The notes under the pieces: model-generated | Databases searched by the model: none | What the model was told of the DNA's origin: nothing | What the model saw: only the letters and a program-made list of their open reading frames with translations | Assembly: GCF_001641335.1 (NCBI RefSeq) | Contig: NZ_LVEM01000004.1 | Span: 62,001 to 126,000 of the forward strand | Direction of reading: 5' to 3' | From: Bradyrhizobium stylosanthis | Lineage (GTDB): Bacteria > Pseudomonadota > Alphaproteobacteria > Rhizobiales > Xanthobacteraceae | Length of the DNA stretch: 64,000 nucleotides | Part shown: in pieces, positions 8,134-18,129 of the stretch | How the letters are laid out: each line of letters begins with the position of its first letter | Position numbering within the stretch: position 1 is the stretch's first letter | Position numbers and translations under genes: made by a program

Positions 8134-8913
8134 ATGAGCACGTTCGAACACATCATCGTCGAAAGCATCGGTGCGGTCGGCATCATCAAGCTGAACCGGC
8201 CGAAGATGCTCAATGCGCTCTCCTTCGGCGTCTTTCGTGAGATCGCGGCCGCCGTCGACGATCTCGAGGGCGATGACGCCATCGGCTGCATCGTCGTGAC
8301 CGGCAGCGAGAAGGCGTTTGCCGCCGGCGCCGACATCAAGGAGATGCAGCCCAAGGCCTTCATCGACATGTTCTCCGAGGACTTTGCCGCGATCGGCGGC
8401 GACCGCGTCGCCCGCTGCCGCAAGCCGACGATTGCGGCGGTTGCCGGCTACGCGCTCGGCGGCGGCTGCGAGCTGGCCATGATGTGCGACTTCATCATCG
8501 CCGCCGACACCGCCAAGTTCGGCCAGCCCGAAATCACGCTCGGCACCATTCCCGGCATCGGCGGCACCCAGCGCCTGACCCGCGCCATCGGCAAGTCGAA
8601 GGCGATGGATCTCTGCCTCACCGGCCGCATGATGGATGCCGCGGAGGCCGAGCGCGCGGGCCTCGTCAGCCGCATCGTGCCCGCCGACAGGCTCATGGAC
8701 GAAGTGATGGAAGCGGCCGCGAAGATCGCATCGATGTCGCGCCCTGCGGCCGCCATGGCCAAGGAGGCGGTGAACCGCGCCTTCGAGACCACGCTCGCCG
8801 AAGGCATGAGCGTCGAGCGCAACCTGTTCCACGCGACCTTCGCGCTGGAAGACCGCTCCGAGGGCATGGCCGCGTTCATCGAGAAGCGCAAGCCGGTGAA
8901 CAAGAACCGCTGA
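8134..8913 (+). CDS. Enoyl-CoA hydratase (crotonase family)
   Basis: 259 residues, full length for a short-chain enoyl-CoA hydratase, which adds water to trans-2-enoyl-CoA in fatty-acid or amino-acid breakdown. The oxyanion-hole motif AAGADIKEM (63-71) and both catalytic glutamates, Glu113 (in GGGCELAM) and Glu133 (in GQPEITLG), are present, so it should be a true hydratase and not an isomerase or thioesterase relative. GGTGGAG precedes the ATG. No beta-oxidation partners are adjacent. Confidence 0.93.
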   Translation: MSTFEHIIVESIGAVGIIKLNRPKMLNALSFGVFREIAAAVDDLEGDDAIGCIVVTGSEKAFAAGADIKEMQPKAFIDMFSEDFAAIGGDRVARCRKPTIAAVAGYALGGGCELAMMCDFIIAADTAKFGQPEITLGTIPGIGGTQRLTRAIGKSKAMDLCLTGRMMDAAEAERAGLVSRIVPADRLMDEVMEAAAKIASMSRPAAAMAKEAVNRAFETTLAEGMSVERNLFHATFALEDRSEGMAAFIEKRKPVNKNR

Positions 8914-9100
8914 GCCGGCACCCGGTCAGGCCGGTGTAAGGCTTCGCCGCCGTCCCGCAGAAACCCTGTGACGCACCTGCAACAAGCACGGAATACATGG
9001 GGGTTTTCCCCGCGGCAGTTTGCCTGCGCGACCCCGGCTGGGTAAACAGTTAAGAGGCCACCGTCGGCGGGGGCGGACAGCCGGGGTTAAGCGGGATTAC

Positions 9101-10531
9101 ATGATTGGGCGTGCCGCCAGAGCTGATCGCGCGATGACGCGACATCGATCGGGCGTGGGTCCCGTGCTTGCGACATGGACCGCGCTGGCGTTGTCGTGCG
9201 CCCTGCCCTCGGCCGCATCCGCCGAGGCCCTGCCGGAGGCATTGGCCAAAGCCTACCAGACCAATCCGCAGCTCAATGCCGAACGCGCGCGGCAGCGCGC
9301 GACCGACGAGAACGTGCCGCAGGCGCTGGCCGGCTACCGGCCGCAGATCGTGGCGAGCCTCAGCGCCGGCCTGCAATCGGTGCGCAACCTTCTGCCCGAC
9401 AACACCATCCAGACCGCAAACCTGAAGCCATGGGTCATCGGCGTCACCGTGACGCAGACCCTGTTCAACGGCTTCCGCACCGCCAACAACGTGCGGGCCG
9501 CCGAGCTCCAGGTGCAGTCGGGCCGCGAGGCGCTGCGCAATGTTGGCCAGGGCGTGCTGCTCGACGGCGTCACCGCCTACACCAACGTGCTGGCCAACCA
9601 GTCGCTGGTCGAGGCGCAGCGCTCCAACGTCGCCTTCCTGCGCGAGACGCTCGCCGTCACCCAGCGCCGCCTCAATGCCGGCGACGTCACGCCGACCGAC
9701 ACGGCGCAGGCCGAAGCGCGCCTCAACCGCGGCCTTTCCGACCTCAACGCCGCCGAGGTCGCGCTGGCGGTGAGCCAGGCGACCTATGCCCAGGTGATCG
9801 GCAACGCGCCCTCGCAGCTCAAGCCCGCCGAAGTGGTCGACCGCTATCTGCCGAAGAGCCGCGAGGACGCCATGACGATGGCGATCCGTCAGCACCCGGC
9901 GGTGATGGCGGCAGGCTTCGACGTCGACGTCGCCTCCACCAATATCCGCGTGGCCGAAGGCGCGCTGCTGCCGAGCGCCAGCATCCAGGGCAGCGCCAGC
10001 AAGAGCCGCAACAACGACCCGACGCTCGGCACCTTCGCCGAGGACCAGGCCTCCATCGTCGCCAGCGTCACCGCCCCGATCTATGACGGCGGCCAGGCCG
10101 CCGCGCAAACGCGGCAGGCCAAGGAGATCACGGCTCAGAGCCGGCTCGTGCTCGACCAGGTCCGCAACCAGGCCCGCACGGCGGCGGTCAGCGCCTGGGT
10201 CGCCAATGAAGGCGCCAAGATCGCGGTCTCGGCCTCGGAGTCCGAGGTGAAGGCGGCGACCGTCGCTCTCCAGGGCGTGCAGCGCGAAGCCGCCGGCGGA
10301 CAGCGCACGACAGTGGACGTCCTGAACTCGCAGGCCGATCTGATCCAGGCCAAGGCCCGCCTGATCGGCGCGCTGCGCGACCGCGTGATCGCCTCCTACA
10401 CGCTGCTGAGCGCCGTCGGCCATCTCGACGTCAAGACGCTGAACCTGAACACGCCGGACTACCTGCCCGAGGTGCACTACCAGCAGGTCCGCGACGCCTG
10501 GCACGGCCTGCGGACGCCGTCGGGGCAGTAG
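9101..10531 (+). CDS. TolC-family outer-membrane efflux/secretion protein
   Basis: 476 residues from ATG 9101; an in-frame ATG at 9134 is the main alternative and leaves a cleaner signal peptide (TWTALALSCALPSAASA). The mature protein shows the two long helical hairpin repeats of the TolC family: LPEALAKAYQTNPQLNAERA and ADLIQAKARLIGALRD mark the ends, and ALSIYDGG-like APIYDGGQ lies in the second half. It forms a trimeric channel for RND, MFS or ABC exporters and type I secretion. The RND pump at 12-16 kb lacks its own outer-membrane gene and could use it, though the two loci are not co-oriented. Confidence 0.92.
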   Translation: MIGRAARADRAMTRHRSGVGPVLATWTALALSCALPSAASAEALPEALAKAYQTNPQLNAERARQRATDENVPQALAGYRPQIVASLSAGLQSVRNLLPDNTIQTANLKPWVIGVTVTQTLFNGFRTANNVRAAELQVQSGREALRNVGQGVLLDGVTAYTNVLANQSLVEAQRSNVAFLRETLAVTQRRLNAGDVTPTDTAQAEARLNRGLSDLNAAEVALAVSQATYAQVIGNAPSQLKPAEVVDRYLPKSREDAMTMAIRQHPAVMAAGFDVDVASTNIRVAEGALLPSASIQGSASKSRNNDPTLGTFAEDQASIVASVTAPIYDGGQAAAQTRQAKEITAQSRLVLDQVRNQARTAAVSAWVANEGAKIAVSASESEVKAATVALQGVQREAAGGQRTTVDVLNSQADLIQAKARLIGALRDRVIASYTLLSAVGHLDVKTLNLNTPDYLPEVHYQQVRDAWHGLRTPSGQ

Positions 10532-10556
10532 CCTCAAATCTCCCGGGTCGGTGCCG

Positions 10557-11114
10557 ATGAAAAGCCGCCGCATCCATCTGATGGGAGCTTCGGGCTCCGG
10601 CGTGACGACGCTCGGTCGTGCGCTCGCGGGCGAGCTCGCGCTGCCGCATCACGACAGCGACGACTATTTCTGGCTGCCGACCGTGCCGCCCTATCAGACG
10701 ACGCGCCCGGCCGCCGACCGCCTGCGCCTGATGCGCGAGATGTTCCTGCCGCGTCTCGACTGGGTGCTGAGCGGCTCCATCACCGGTTGGGGCGACGAGC
10801 TCGTCCCATTGTTCGATCTGATCATCTACGTGACCACGCCGCGCGACATCCGGCTGAAACGATTGCGCGCCCGCGAAGCTGCCCATTTCGGTGCGGATGC
10901 CGTCGCGCCGGGTGGCTGGCGCCACGAGGAGACCGAGTCCTTTGTCGATTGGGCGTCCCATTACGAAGCCGGGGATCGCGAGGGACGCAGTCTCGCCAAG
11001 CATGAAACATGGCTCGCGGGCCTGCCCTGCCCGATCATGCGTGTCGACGGCTCGCGCCCGCTTGCGGACCTTGTCGAGCAGCTATGCAACGACGCGCAGC
11101 GGCTGCCAGGCTGA
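10557..11114 (+). CDS. P-loop nucleotide-kinase-like ATPase
   Basis: About 185 residues with Walker A GASGSGVTTL near the N-terminus, then a DSDDYFW substrate-side motif and a fold resembling adenylate/shikimate kinases. ATG 10557 is preferred; GTG 10551 is in frame two codons earlier. Related proteins are usually annotated as adenylate kinase-like or AAA family without known substrate. It follows the TolC gene by 25 bp and may be translated from the same message. Confidence 0.8.
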   Translation: MKSRRIHLMGASGSGVTTLGRALAGELALPHHDSDDYFWLPTVPPYQTTRPAADRLRLMREMFLPRLDWVLSGSITGWGDELVPLFDLIIYVTTPRDIRLKRLRAREAAHFGADAVAPGGWRHEETESFVDWASHYEAGDREGRSLAKHETWLAGLPCPIMRVDGSRPLADLVEQLCNDAQRLPG

Positions 11115-11166
11115 TGTGATACTGTCCCTACACTGCTACCAATCAACAAAATCAGGGAGAGAAACC

Positions 11167-12129
11167 GTGCTCAACCGCCGCAGCGTCCTGCTTGCCTCCC
11201 TCGCCGCCGGAGTAGCCATGACCAACAGAGCCCATGCCCGCGCGGCGCAGCCAGCGACGCCGGTCAATTTCGACGTCCCGGAACATGCCTGCGACTGCCA
11301 CACCCATATCCACGGCGATGTCGAGAAATTTCCGTTCTTCGCCGGGCGCGTCTACACGCCCGAGCCGGCCTCACCCGAGGAGATGGCCGCGCTGCACAAG
11401 GCGCTGCATATGGAACGGGTGGTGATCGTCACCCCCAGCGTCTACGGCACCGACAATTCGTCGACCTTGTTCGGCATGAAGGCCCGCGGTGCAAACGCGC
11501 GCGGCGTCGCCGTGATCGACGACAAGACGCCGGAGAGCGCGCTCGACACCATGCATCAGGACGGCTTCCGCGGCGTCCGACTCAATCTGGCGACCGGCGG
11601 CGTCAATGATCCCAATGTCGGCCGGCCGCGCTTCACCGCCGCGGTCGAGCGCATGAAGGCGCGCGGCTGGCACGTGCAGCTCTACACCACGCTGGCCATG
11701 ATCACGGCGATCAAGGATCTCGTCGAGACGGCGCCGGTGCCGGTCGTGTTCGACCATTTCGGCGGCCTCGAAGCCGAGCGCGGCCTGGAGCAGCCGGGCT
11801 TCTCCGATCTCGTCGCCCTCGTGAAGTCCGGCAAGGCCTATGTGAAGATCTCCGGCGCCTACCGGTCGTCGAAGCGCGCACCCGATTATCAGGACATGGT
11901 GCCGTACGCGCAGGCCCTGATCGCGGCCAACCCCGATCGCATCGTCTGGGGCACAGACTGGCCGCATCCGGATTCGAGCCGCGTCGAGGGACGCAAGGCC
12001 ACCGACATCGCACCGCTCTACCAGATCGACGACGGACGCCTGCTCAACCAGCTTCCGGTGTGGGCGCCGGATGCGGGCGTGCGCAAGAAGATCCTAGTCG
12101 ACAACCCGGCGCGACTTTACGGCTTCTGA
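11167..12129 (+). CDS. Exported amidohydrolase-family (TIM-barrel) hydrolase
   Basis: 320 residues from a GTG at 11167 with AGGGAGAG upstream. A twin-arginine leader (NRRSVLLASLAAGVA) suggests Tat export of a folded, metal-loaded enzyme. Metal-binding landmarks of the amidohydrolase-2 group are present: DCHTHIH near residue 42, FDHFGG in the middle and WGTDWPHPDS near the end. The closest characterised relatives I recall are 2-pyrone-4,6-dicarboxylate lactonase-type lactone hydrolases. Substrate unknown. It meets the RND pump gene tail to tail. Confidence 0.87.
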   Translation: MLNRRSVLLASLAAGVAMTNRAHARAAQPATPVNFDVPEHACDCHTHIHGDVEKFPFFAGRVYTPEPASPEEMAALHKALHMERVVIVTPSVYGTDNSSTLFGMKARGANARGVAVIDDKTPESALDTMHQDGFRGVRLNLATGGVNDPNVGRPRFTAAVERMKARGWHVQLYTTLAMITAIKDLVETAPVPVVFDHFGGLEAERGLEQPGFSDLVALVKSGKAYVKISGAYRSSKRAPDYQDMVPYAQALIAANPDRIVWGTDWPHPDSSRVEGRKATDIAPLYQIDDGRLLNQLPVWAPDAGVRKKILVDNPARLYGF

Positions 12130-12132
12130 CGG

Positions 12133-15100
12133 TCAGCGCGCCCGGCGCGAGAAGAAGGAGATCAGCACCGGCAGCGTCACCAGGATGACGACCGGTGCCA
12201 GCATCATGCCGGTGACGACGACGACGGCGAGCGGCTTCTGCACCTGGGAGCCGATGCCTTCGGACAGCGCCGCCGGCAGCAGGCCGACGCCCGCGACCAC
12301 GCAGGTCATCAGCACGGGCCGGAGTTGAAGCTCGCCGGTGCGCACCACCGCGCTCATGCGGTCCATGCCCTCTTCGATCAGCTGGTTGAACTGCGACAGG
12401 ATGATGATGCCGTCCATCACCGCGATGCCGAACAGCGCGATGAAGCCGATCGCCGCCGACACGCTGAAGGCCGTGCCGGTGATCAACAGGCCCAGCACGC
12501 CGCCGAAGATCGCCATCGGAATCACGCTCATGGCCAGCAGCGTGTCGGTCATCGAGCCGAAATTGAACCAGAGCAGGACGCCGATCAGCGCCAGCGAAAT
12601 CGGCACCACGATCGACAGCCGCCGGATCGCGTCCTGGAGATTGCCGAACTCGCCGACCCATTCCATGTGCGAGCCGGCCGGCAATTGCACCTGGTCGGCG
12701 ATCTTCTGCTGCGCCTCCCGGATCGCGCTGCCGAGGTCGCGTTCGCGCACCGAGAACTTGATCGGCAGATAGCGCTCCTGCTGCTCGCGGTAAATATAGG
12801 CGGCGCCGGAGACGAGGCTGATATTGGCAACTTCGCTGAGCGGAATCTGCGTGACGGTGCCGTTCGGGCCGGGCGCGCCGATGCGCAGATTCTGGATCGC
12901 CTCCGCGCTCCTGCGATATTCCGGCGCGAGGCGCACGATGATCGGGAAATGGCGGTCGGATCCCGGCTCGTAGAGATCGCCGGCGGTGTCGCCGCCGATC
13001 GCGACCTTGATGGTGGCGTTGATGTCGCCGGGCGCAAGGCCGTAGCGCGCCGCCTTGGCGCGGTCGATGTCGATCTGGATCGTCGGTTGCCCGAGCGAGG
13101 TGAACACCGCAAGGTCGGTGACGCCCTGGACGGTCGAGAGCACCTGCTTGATCTTGTTGGCCGTATCCGTGAGCGCCTGGAGGTCGCTGCCGAACAGCTT
13201 GATCGAGTTCTCGCCCTTCACGCCCGAGACAGCTTCGGAGACGTTGTCCTGGAGATATTGCGAGAAGTTGAATTCGACGCCGGGGAAGCGGTCGTCGAGC
13301 TGCTTGAGCAACTGCGCGGTCAGCTCTTCCTTGTCGTGGGTGCCCGGCCACTGGCTGGCGGGCTTCAGCGGGGCGAAGAACTCGGCGTTGAAGAAGCCGG
13401 CGGCGTCGGTGCCGTCATCCGGGCGGCCGTGCTGCGAGACCACGGACTCGACCTCGGGCCGGGCGCGGATCACCTTGCGCATCTCGTTGACGTAGCTGTT
13501 GCCTTCCTGGAGCGAGATGGTCGGCGGCAGCGTGGCGCGGATCCAGAGGTTGCCCTCCTCCAGCTTCGGCAGGAATTCGAGGCCGAGCAGCCGGCTGAGC
13601 GCCACCGTCATCACCACGAGGCCGACCGCGCCGCCAAGGACGATGCCGCGATTGGCGACGGCCCAGTTCAGCACCGGCATGTAGATCCGGTGCAGGATCA
13701 GCATCACCTTTGTCTCGGTCTCCTCGACATGCGCGGGCAGGATGATGGCCGACAGCGCCGGAGTGACGGTGAAAGTGGCGAGCAGGCCGCCGGCGAGCGC
13801 ATAGGCATAGGTGCGCGCCATCGGCCCGAAGATGTTTCCCTCGACGCCGGAGAGCGTGAACAAGGGCAGGAAAGCCGCGATGATGATGGCGGCGGCGAAG
13901 AAGATCGAGCGCGACACGTCGGCGGCGGCGCTGAGGATGGCGTGGCTCTTCATGCCGAACAGCGTCTCGTTCGACATGTGCTCGGTTTCCGACACCGGCG
14001 TCGTCTGCGTCAGGCGGCGGAAGATCGCCTCCACCATGATGACGGTGGCATCGACGATCAGGCCGAAGTCGATCGCGCCGACCGACAGCAGGTTCGCCGA
14101 TTCCCCGCGCAACACCAGAATGATCACCGCGAAGAACAGCGCGAATGGAATGGTTGCGCCGACGATCAGTGCGCTGCGGAGATCGCCGAGGAATATCCAT
14201 TGCAGCAGCACGATCAGCAGGATGCCGACCACCATGTTGTGCAGCACGGTGTGGGTAGTCAGCTCGATCAGGTCGCCGCGATCGTAGATGCGCTCGATGC
14301 GTACGCCCGGCGGCAGGATGCTGGAATTGTTGATGGTCTGAACGAGCTGGTGGACGCGCTTGATCGTCGGCGAACTCTGCTCGCCGCGGCGCATCAGCAC
14401 GATGCCCTGCACGATGTCGTCGGAATCGTCGAGACCGGCGATACCGAGGCGGGGCCGCTGCCCGACGGTGACGGTGGCGACGTCCTTGACCAGCACCGGA
14501 TTGCCGTTGGTCTGGGCGATCATGGTGTTGGCGAGATCGTCGATCGAGCGGATCAGGCCGACGCCGCGCACCACGGCCGATTGCTGGCCGATATTGACGG
14601 TGTTGCCGCCGACATTGACGTTGGAGTTGCCGACCGCCTGGAGCACTTGCGGCAGCGTCAGGCCGTTGGCGACCAGCTTGTTGTTGTCGACCTGGAGCTC
14701 GTAGGTCTTGCTCTTGCCGCCCCAGCCGGTGACGTCGATCACGCCGGGCACGGCGCGGAAGCGGCGCTGCAGGACCCAGTCCTGGATGGTCTTGAGGTCG
14801 AGCACGCTGTAGTTCGGCGGGCCGACCAGGCGGTAGCGGAAGATTTCGCCGATCGGACTGAGCGGCGAGATCTGCGGCTGCACGTTGCCGGGCAGCGGCG
14901 CCAGCTGCGCCAGGCGGTTCAGAACCTGCTGCTGCGCCTCGTCATAGGTGTAGGCAAAGGAGAACTGGATTTTGACGTCGGAGAGACCATAGAGCGAGAT
15001 CGTGCGGATCGTCGTGATGTTCTTCAGACCCGCCACCTGGGTCTCGATCGGGATCGTGATGTAGCGCTCGATCTCCTCGGCCGACAGGCCCGGCGACTGC

Positions 15101-15249
15101 GTCACGATGTCGACCATCGGCGGGGTCGGATCGGGATAGGCTTCGATGTTGAGCTGGTTGAACGCGATCAGGCCGCCGATCAGTACGGCGACGAACATGC
15201 CGACCATCAGGAAGCGCCGATTGACGGCAAGGGCGACGAGGCGATCCAT
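12133..15249 (-). CDS. RND efflux pump, CzcA/CusA-like inner-membrane subunit
   Basis: 1038 residues, the normal length for an RND transporter: an N-terminal transmembrane helix, periplasmic porter domains, a helix bundle, and the same unit repeated. The membrane motif DFGLIVDATVIMVE carries the acidic residues used for proton coupling in heavy-metal-type (HME) RND pumps, pointing to metal cation or related export rather than drug efflux; the exact substrate cannot be read. The adaptor gene lies 36 bp upstream, so the two form an operon. No local outer-membrane channel gene. Confidence 0.92.
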   Translation of the reverse strand: MDRLVALAVNRRFLMVGMFVAVLIGGLIAFNQLNIEAYPDPTPPMVDIVTQSPGLSAEEIERYITIPIETQVAGLKNITTIRTISLYGLSDVKIQFSFAYTYDEAQQQVLNRLAQLAPLPGNVQPQISPLSPIGEIFRYRLVGPPNYSVLDLKTIQDWVLQRRFRAVPGVIDVTGWGGKSKTYELQVDNNKLVANGLTLPQVLQAVGNSNVNVGGNTVNIGQQSAVVRGVGLIRSIDDLANTMIAQTNGNPVLVKDVATVTVGQRPRLGIAGLDDSDDIVQGIVLMRRGEQSSPTIKRVHQLVQTINNSSILPPGVRIERIYDRGDLIELTTHTVLHNMVVGILLIVLLQWIFLGDLRSALIVGATIPFALFFAVIILVLRGESANLLSVGAIDFGLIVDATVIMVEAIFRRLTQTTPVSETEHMSNETLFGMKSHAILSAAADVSRSIFFAAAIIIAAFLPLFTLSGVEGNIFGPMARTYAYALAGGLLATFTVTPALSAIILPAHVEETETKVMLILHRIYMPVLNWAVANRGIVLGGAVGLVVMTVALSRLLGLEFLPKLEEGNLWIRATLPPTISLQEGNSYVNEMRKVIRARPEVESVVSQHGRPDDGTDAAGFFNAEFFAPLKPASQWPGTHDKEELTAQLLKQLDDRFPGVEFNFSQYLQDNVSEAVSGVKGENSIKLFGSDLQALTDTANKIKQVLSTVQGVTDLAVFTSLGQPTIQIDIDRAKAARYGLAPGDINATIKVAIGGDTAGDLYEPGSDRHFPIIVRLAPEYRRSAEAIQNLRIGAPGPNGTVTQIPLSEVANISLVSGAAYIYREQQERYLPIKFSVRERDLGSAIREAQQKIADQVQLPAGSHMEWVGEFGNLQDAIRRLSIVVPISLALIGVLLWFNFGSMTDTLLAMSVIPMAIFGGVLGLLITGTAFSVSAAIGFIALFGIAVMDGIIILSQFNQLIEEGMDRMSAVVRTGELQLRPVLMTCVVAGVGLLPAALSEGIGSQVQKPLAVVVVTGMMLAPVVILVTLPVLISFFSRRAR

Positions 15250-15285
15250 TCAGGTCTTCAGCTTGTCTTGTTTTTGGGTCGTCGA

Positions 15286-16530
15286 TCAGCTGCCGGACGC
15301 CGCGCGGTCGATGAACAGGCTGCCCTTGACGACGATCTGCTCGCCGGGTTTCAGATTGCTGGTGACTTCGACGAGGTTGCCGTTGATGAGGCCGATCTTG
15401 ATCTCGCGCAGCTCGACGGACTTGTCCTCGCGCGCGACCCAGAGGCGGACCTTGTCGGCTTCATAGATGAGAGCCTGCTTGGGCACCGCCGGCGCGGCGC
15501 GGTCGCCGGCCGAATAGATCGTCACGTTGGCGAACATCTCCGGCTTGAGCACGCCGTCCTTGTTGTCGATGGTGGCGCGCACCAGCAGGCGGCGGGTGTT
15601 GGGATCGATCGCGGCGGCGACGTAGTTGATCTTCGCGGTGAGCGGGCGGCCCGGCAGCGCCATCACGTTGACCATGATGTCCTGGCCGATGCACACCGCG
15701 GCCGCATCGCTCTCGCGCACGAAGGCGGTGAGCCAGACCGTGGAGAGATCGCCGATCACGAACACCGGATCGCTGGCGCCGGCATTGACGTACTGGCCCG
15801 GGCCGATCTTGCGCTGCACGACGGTGCCGGAGATCGGCGAGTAGATCGTGATCTCCCGATTGATCGTGCCCTTCTCCTGGAACGTCTTGATCGCCTCGTC
15901 GGTGAAGCCGAGGATGCGCAGCTTGTTGCGCGCGGCCTCCAGCGCCGTCATCGAGGAGCGCATGTCGTTCTGCGCCTGGACCTGGGTTGCTTCCGCCTGC
16001 TGATAGTCCTTCAGCGGAATGGCGTGGCCCTCGTAGAGATCCTTGGCCCGCTTGAACTGGATGTCGGCGAGATCGATCGCGGACTTCGCCTTGTTCTGCG
16101 CGGTCATCGCCGCGATGAAATCGTTCTGGGCCTGCACGGTGTCGGCGGCCTCGATTGTGAATAGCGGTTGACCTTGCGTCAGGGTCTCGCCGGGCTTGAC
16201 CAGCAGCTTGGTGACCCGGCCCGCATAGGGCGAGAACACCGGCGTCGAGCGATCCTCGTCGATCGCAACCTTGCCCTCGGTGACATATTCAGCGCGGAAG
16301 GTCCTGGCCTTGACCGGCTCGATCTTCAGCGTCGCCCACTCGGACGGCGTCGGCGTGAAATTCTGCGCATTCCTGCGCGACTGGCTGGAGATCTCGGAGT
16401 GGCTCTTCTCCTTGGCTCCCGCATAGAGGAAGCCATAGGCGCCGGCGCCGGCAAGAGCTAGTAAAACTACGGATGTAATCACCCGCTGTTTTGTAAGCAC
16501 CTGCAATCGCTTGGTATTTTCAACTACCAT
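15286..16530 (-). CDS. RND periplasmic adaptor (membrane fusion protein)
   Basis: 414 residues. A membrane anchor (about 20-37, VVLLALAGAGAYGFLYA) precedes a split lipoyl/barrel-sandwich domain (SPYAGRVTKLLVKPGE and YSPISGTVVQRKIGPG halves), with an alpha-hairpin between them (about 130-215) and beta-barrel domains after. This is the CusB/CzcB-like arrangement. It links the pump encoded next to it to an outer-membrane channel. No His-rich metal-binding N-terminus is seen. First gene of the two-gene operon. Confidence 0.92.
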   Translation of the reverse strand: MVVENTKRLQVLTKQRVITSVVLLALAGAGAYGFLYAGAKEKSHSEISSQSRRNAQNFTPTPSEWATLKIEPVKARTFRAEYVTEGKVAIDEDRSTPVFSPYAGRVTKLLVKPGETLTQGQPLFTIEAADTVQAQNDFIAAMTAQNKAKSAIDLADIQFKRAKDLYEGHAIPLKDYQQAEATQVQAQNDMRSSMTALEAARNKLRILGFTDEAIKTFQEKGTINREITIYSPISGTVVQRKIGPGQYVNAGASDPVFVIGDLSTVWLTAFVRESDAAAVCIGQDIMVNVMALPGRPLTAKINYVAAAIDPNTRRLLVRATIDNKDGVLKPEMFANVTIYSAGDRAAPAVPKQALIYEADKVRLWVAREDKSVELREIKIGLINGNLVEVTSNLKPGEQIVVKGSLFIDRAASGS

Positions 16531-16675
16531 GGGGCCCGGTCGTGTCTGCGACGATCTCGGCAGACGCCTGCCTTGTCGGTCGCGCTAATAGTGCCGAATT
16601 GGGATTTCAGACAACCTAAAAAACGCCTCGTGCCTTTCCCTTTGCGTTAAAATTTTGCCACGCGTCAGCTTCACG

Positions 16676-18076
16676 TCAGTTTCGAGCCGGCCACTGTGCC
16701 GGATGGCTGCCGAGCGGCATCGCCGGACGGCTCCATCGCGCCGGCGTCTTCGACAGCAGCGCGGAATGCTGCACCGCCTTCAACGTGCCGAAGCCAGATG
16801 GCATGCGCTCGATGAACGCAGCATGTACGGCCTCCCCCGTAAGATCCGGGGTATTCAGTCCGCCGTCGAGCCGTCCGAGATTCCACAGCCAGCGACCGGT
16901 CTGCGCCAGCGACACGCGTACGTGCCAGCTGCCGCCTTCGCGCGCCTGGCGCACCCTGGCCATCATCGCGCCGAACGCCATGAGATAGCCGGTGGCGTGG
17001 TCGAGCATCTGCGCCGGCAACTCCCTGGGGCCGTCGATGCCCGCGGCTTGTCCCTCGGAATGGTTGAAGCCGGTCGTGGTCTGCACCAGCGAGTCAAAGC
17101 CGCGCCGCTCCGCCCAGGGGCCGGCATGACCGTAAGCCGACAGCGTGACATAGACGATGCCTGGACTGATCGCGGCGACCTCCTCGGGTGCAAAGCCGAG
17201 GGAGGCGAACGCGCGCGGCCGATAGCCCTGCGAGAAGATGTCGGCATCGCCAAGCAGCGCGCGCAATCGCGCCCTGCCCGCCTCGCTCTTGAGCTCGATG
17301 AACGTGGTGAGCTTGCCGCGTCCGGTATCGATGGTGAGCCAGGGAATGGCGGGCAGTTCCGGCCCCGACACCAGCAGCACATCCGCGCCGTGCGCAGCGA
17401 GCGTACGGCCGGCCACGGGGCCTGCGATGACGCGGGAGAGATCGAGCACGCGAAGACCTGCGAGCGGACGATCGCCTTGAGGCCACGGCCTTGGCGGAGC
17501 ATCGCCGATCTTCTCGATCGAGATCAGCGGTAGCTCGGCGAGCGCGCGCGCCTGCGGCAGCGCCGACCATTCGTCGTATGAGCGCATCAAGGCAACGACG
17601 CCGCCCGCGGCATAAGCCGCGGTCTCGAAATCCTCGCCCTTCCATTGCATCAGCGCCGCCTGCACCTTCTCGCGTTCCGCCTCGCAAACAAGCACCTTGC
17701 AGACGGCGTCACGATGATGCGGGAAATTGGTGTGGCAGCGGACGAAGCGGCCATCGCCCGTCCTGTAGACGCCGGCGATGGCGTCCCAGGCCGGAGGCGG
17801 CGGCTTGTCGTCGAGGCGCAGATAACGCTCGGAGCGGCATTCGGCGACGGCGTGGCGCATATCGACGGTGACGTGCTGCATCTCGCCGCTGCGCAGCCGC
17901 CAGATCTCCGCGGCAGCAAGCCCCGCGGCGGCGATGGTGGCTTGGCCGGCAACGGCGACCCGAAAAGAGGACGGGATTTGCGGCTCCTCGCCGGTCAGTT
18001 GCACGCGTGCGAGCGCGGCCGCGTCACCGCCGGCAGAGGTCCAGATGCCCTTGAGAATGTCGGCGGGGCTTTGCAT
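16676..18076 (-). CDS. Family III CoA-transferase-like protein with rearranged halves
   Basis: 466 residues related to CaiB/BaiF CoA-transferases. The usual N-terminal half (PLAGLRVLDLSRVIAGPVAGR, then FIELKS, IVYVTLSAYGHAGPWAER, and the aspartate-bearing MLDHATGYLMAFGA with Asp359) sits at residues 204-395 instead of at the start. Residues 42-185 instead resemble the family's C-terminal half (EMQHVTVDMRHAVAE, VYRTGDGRFVRCHTNF). The order therefore looks permuted. Family members move CoA between carboxylic acids. Start ATG 18076; no obvious partner, the divergent neighbour being a small membrane protein. Confidence 0.82.
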   Translation of the reverse strand: MQSPADILKGIWTSAGGDAAALARVQLTGEEPQIPSSFRVAVAGQATIAAAGLAAAEIWRLRSGEMQHVTVDMRHAVAECRSERYLRLDDKPPPPAWDAIAGVYRTGDGRFVRCHTNFPHHRDAVCKVLVCEAEREKVQAALMQWKGEDFETAAYAAGGVVALMRSYDEWSALPQARALAELPLISIEKIGDAPPRPWPQGDRPLAGLRVLDLSRVIAGPVAGRTLAAHGADVLLVSGPELPAIPWLTIDTGRGKLTTFIELKSEAGRARLRALLGDADIFSQGYRPRAFASLGFAPEEVAAISPGIVYVTLSAYGHAGPWAERRGFDSLVQTTTGFNHSEGQAAGIDGPRELPAQMLDHATGYLMAFGAMMARVRQAREGGSWHVRVSLAQTGRWLWNLGRLDGGLNTPDLTGEAVHAAFIERMPSGFGTLKAVQHSALLSKTPARWSRPAMPLGSHPAQWPARN

Positions 18077-18129
18077 GACCCTTCTCTCCCTTTAGCTTTC
18101 AACATCCTATTAGCACATAAGGACATGCA

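Noticed and set aside
12325..16164. 1279-residue open frame on the plus strand opposite the RND operon
   Set aside because: Extremely Asp/His/Arg/Leu-rich with no motif or ribosome site; the minus strand encodes a full RND pump and adaptor.
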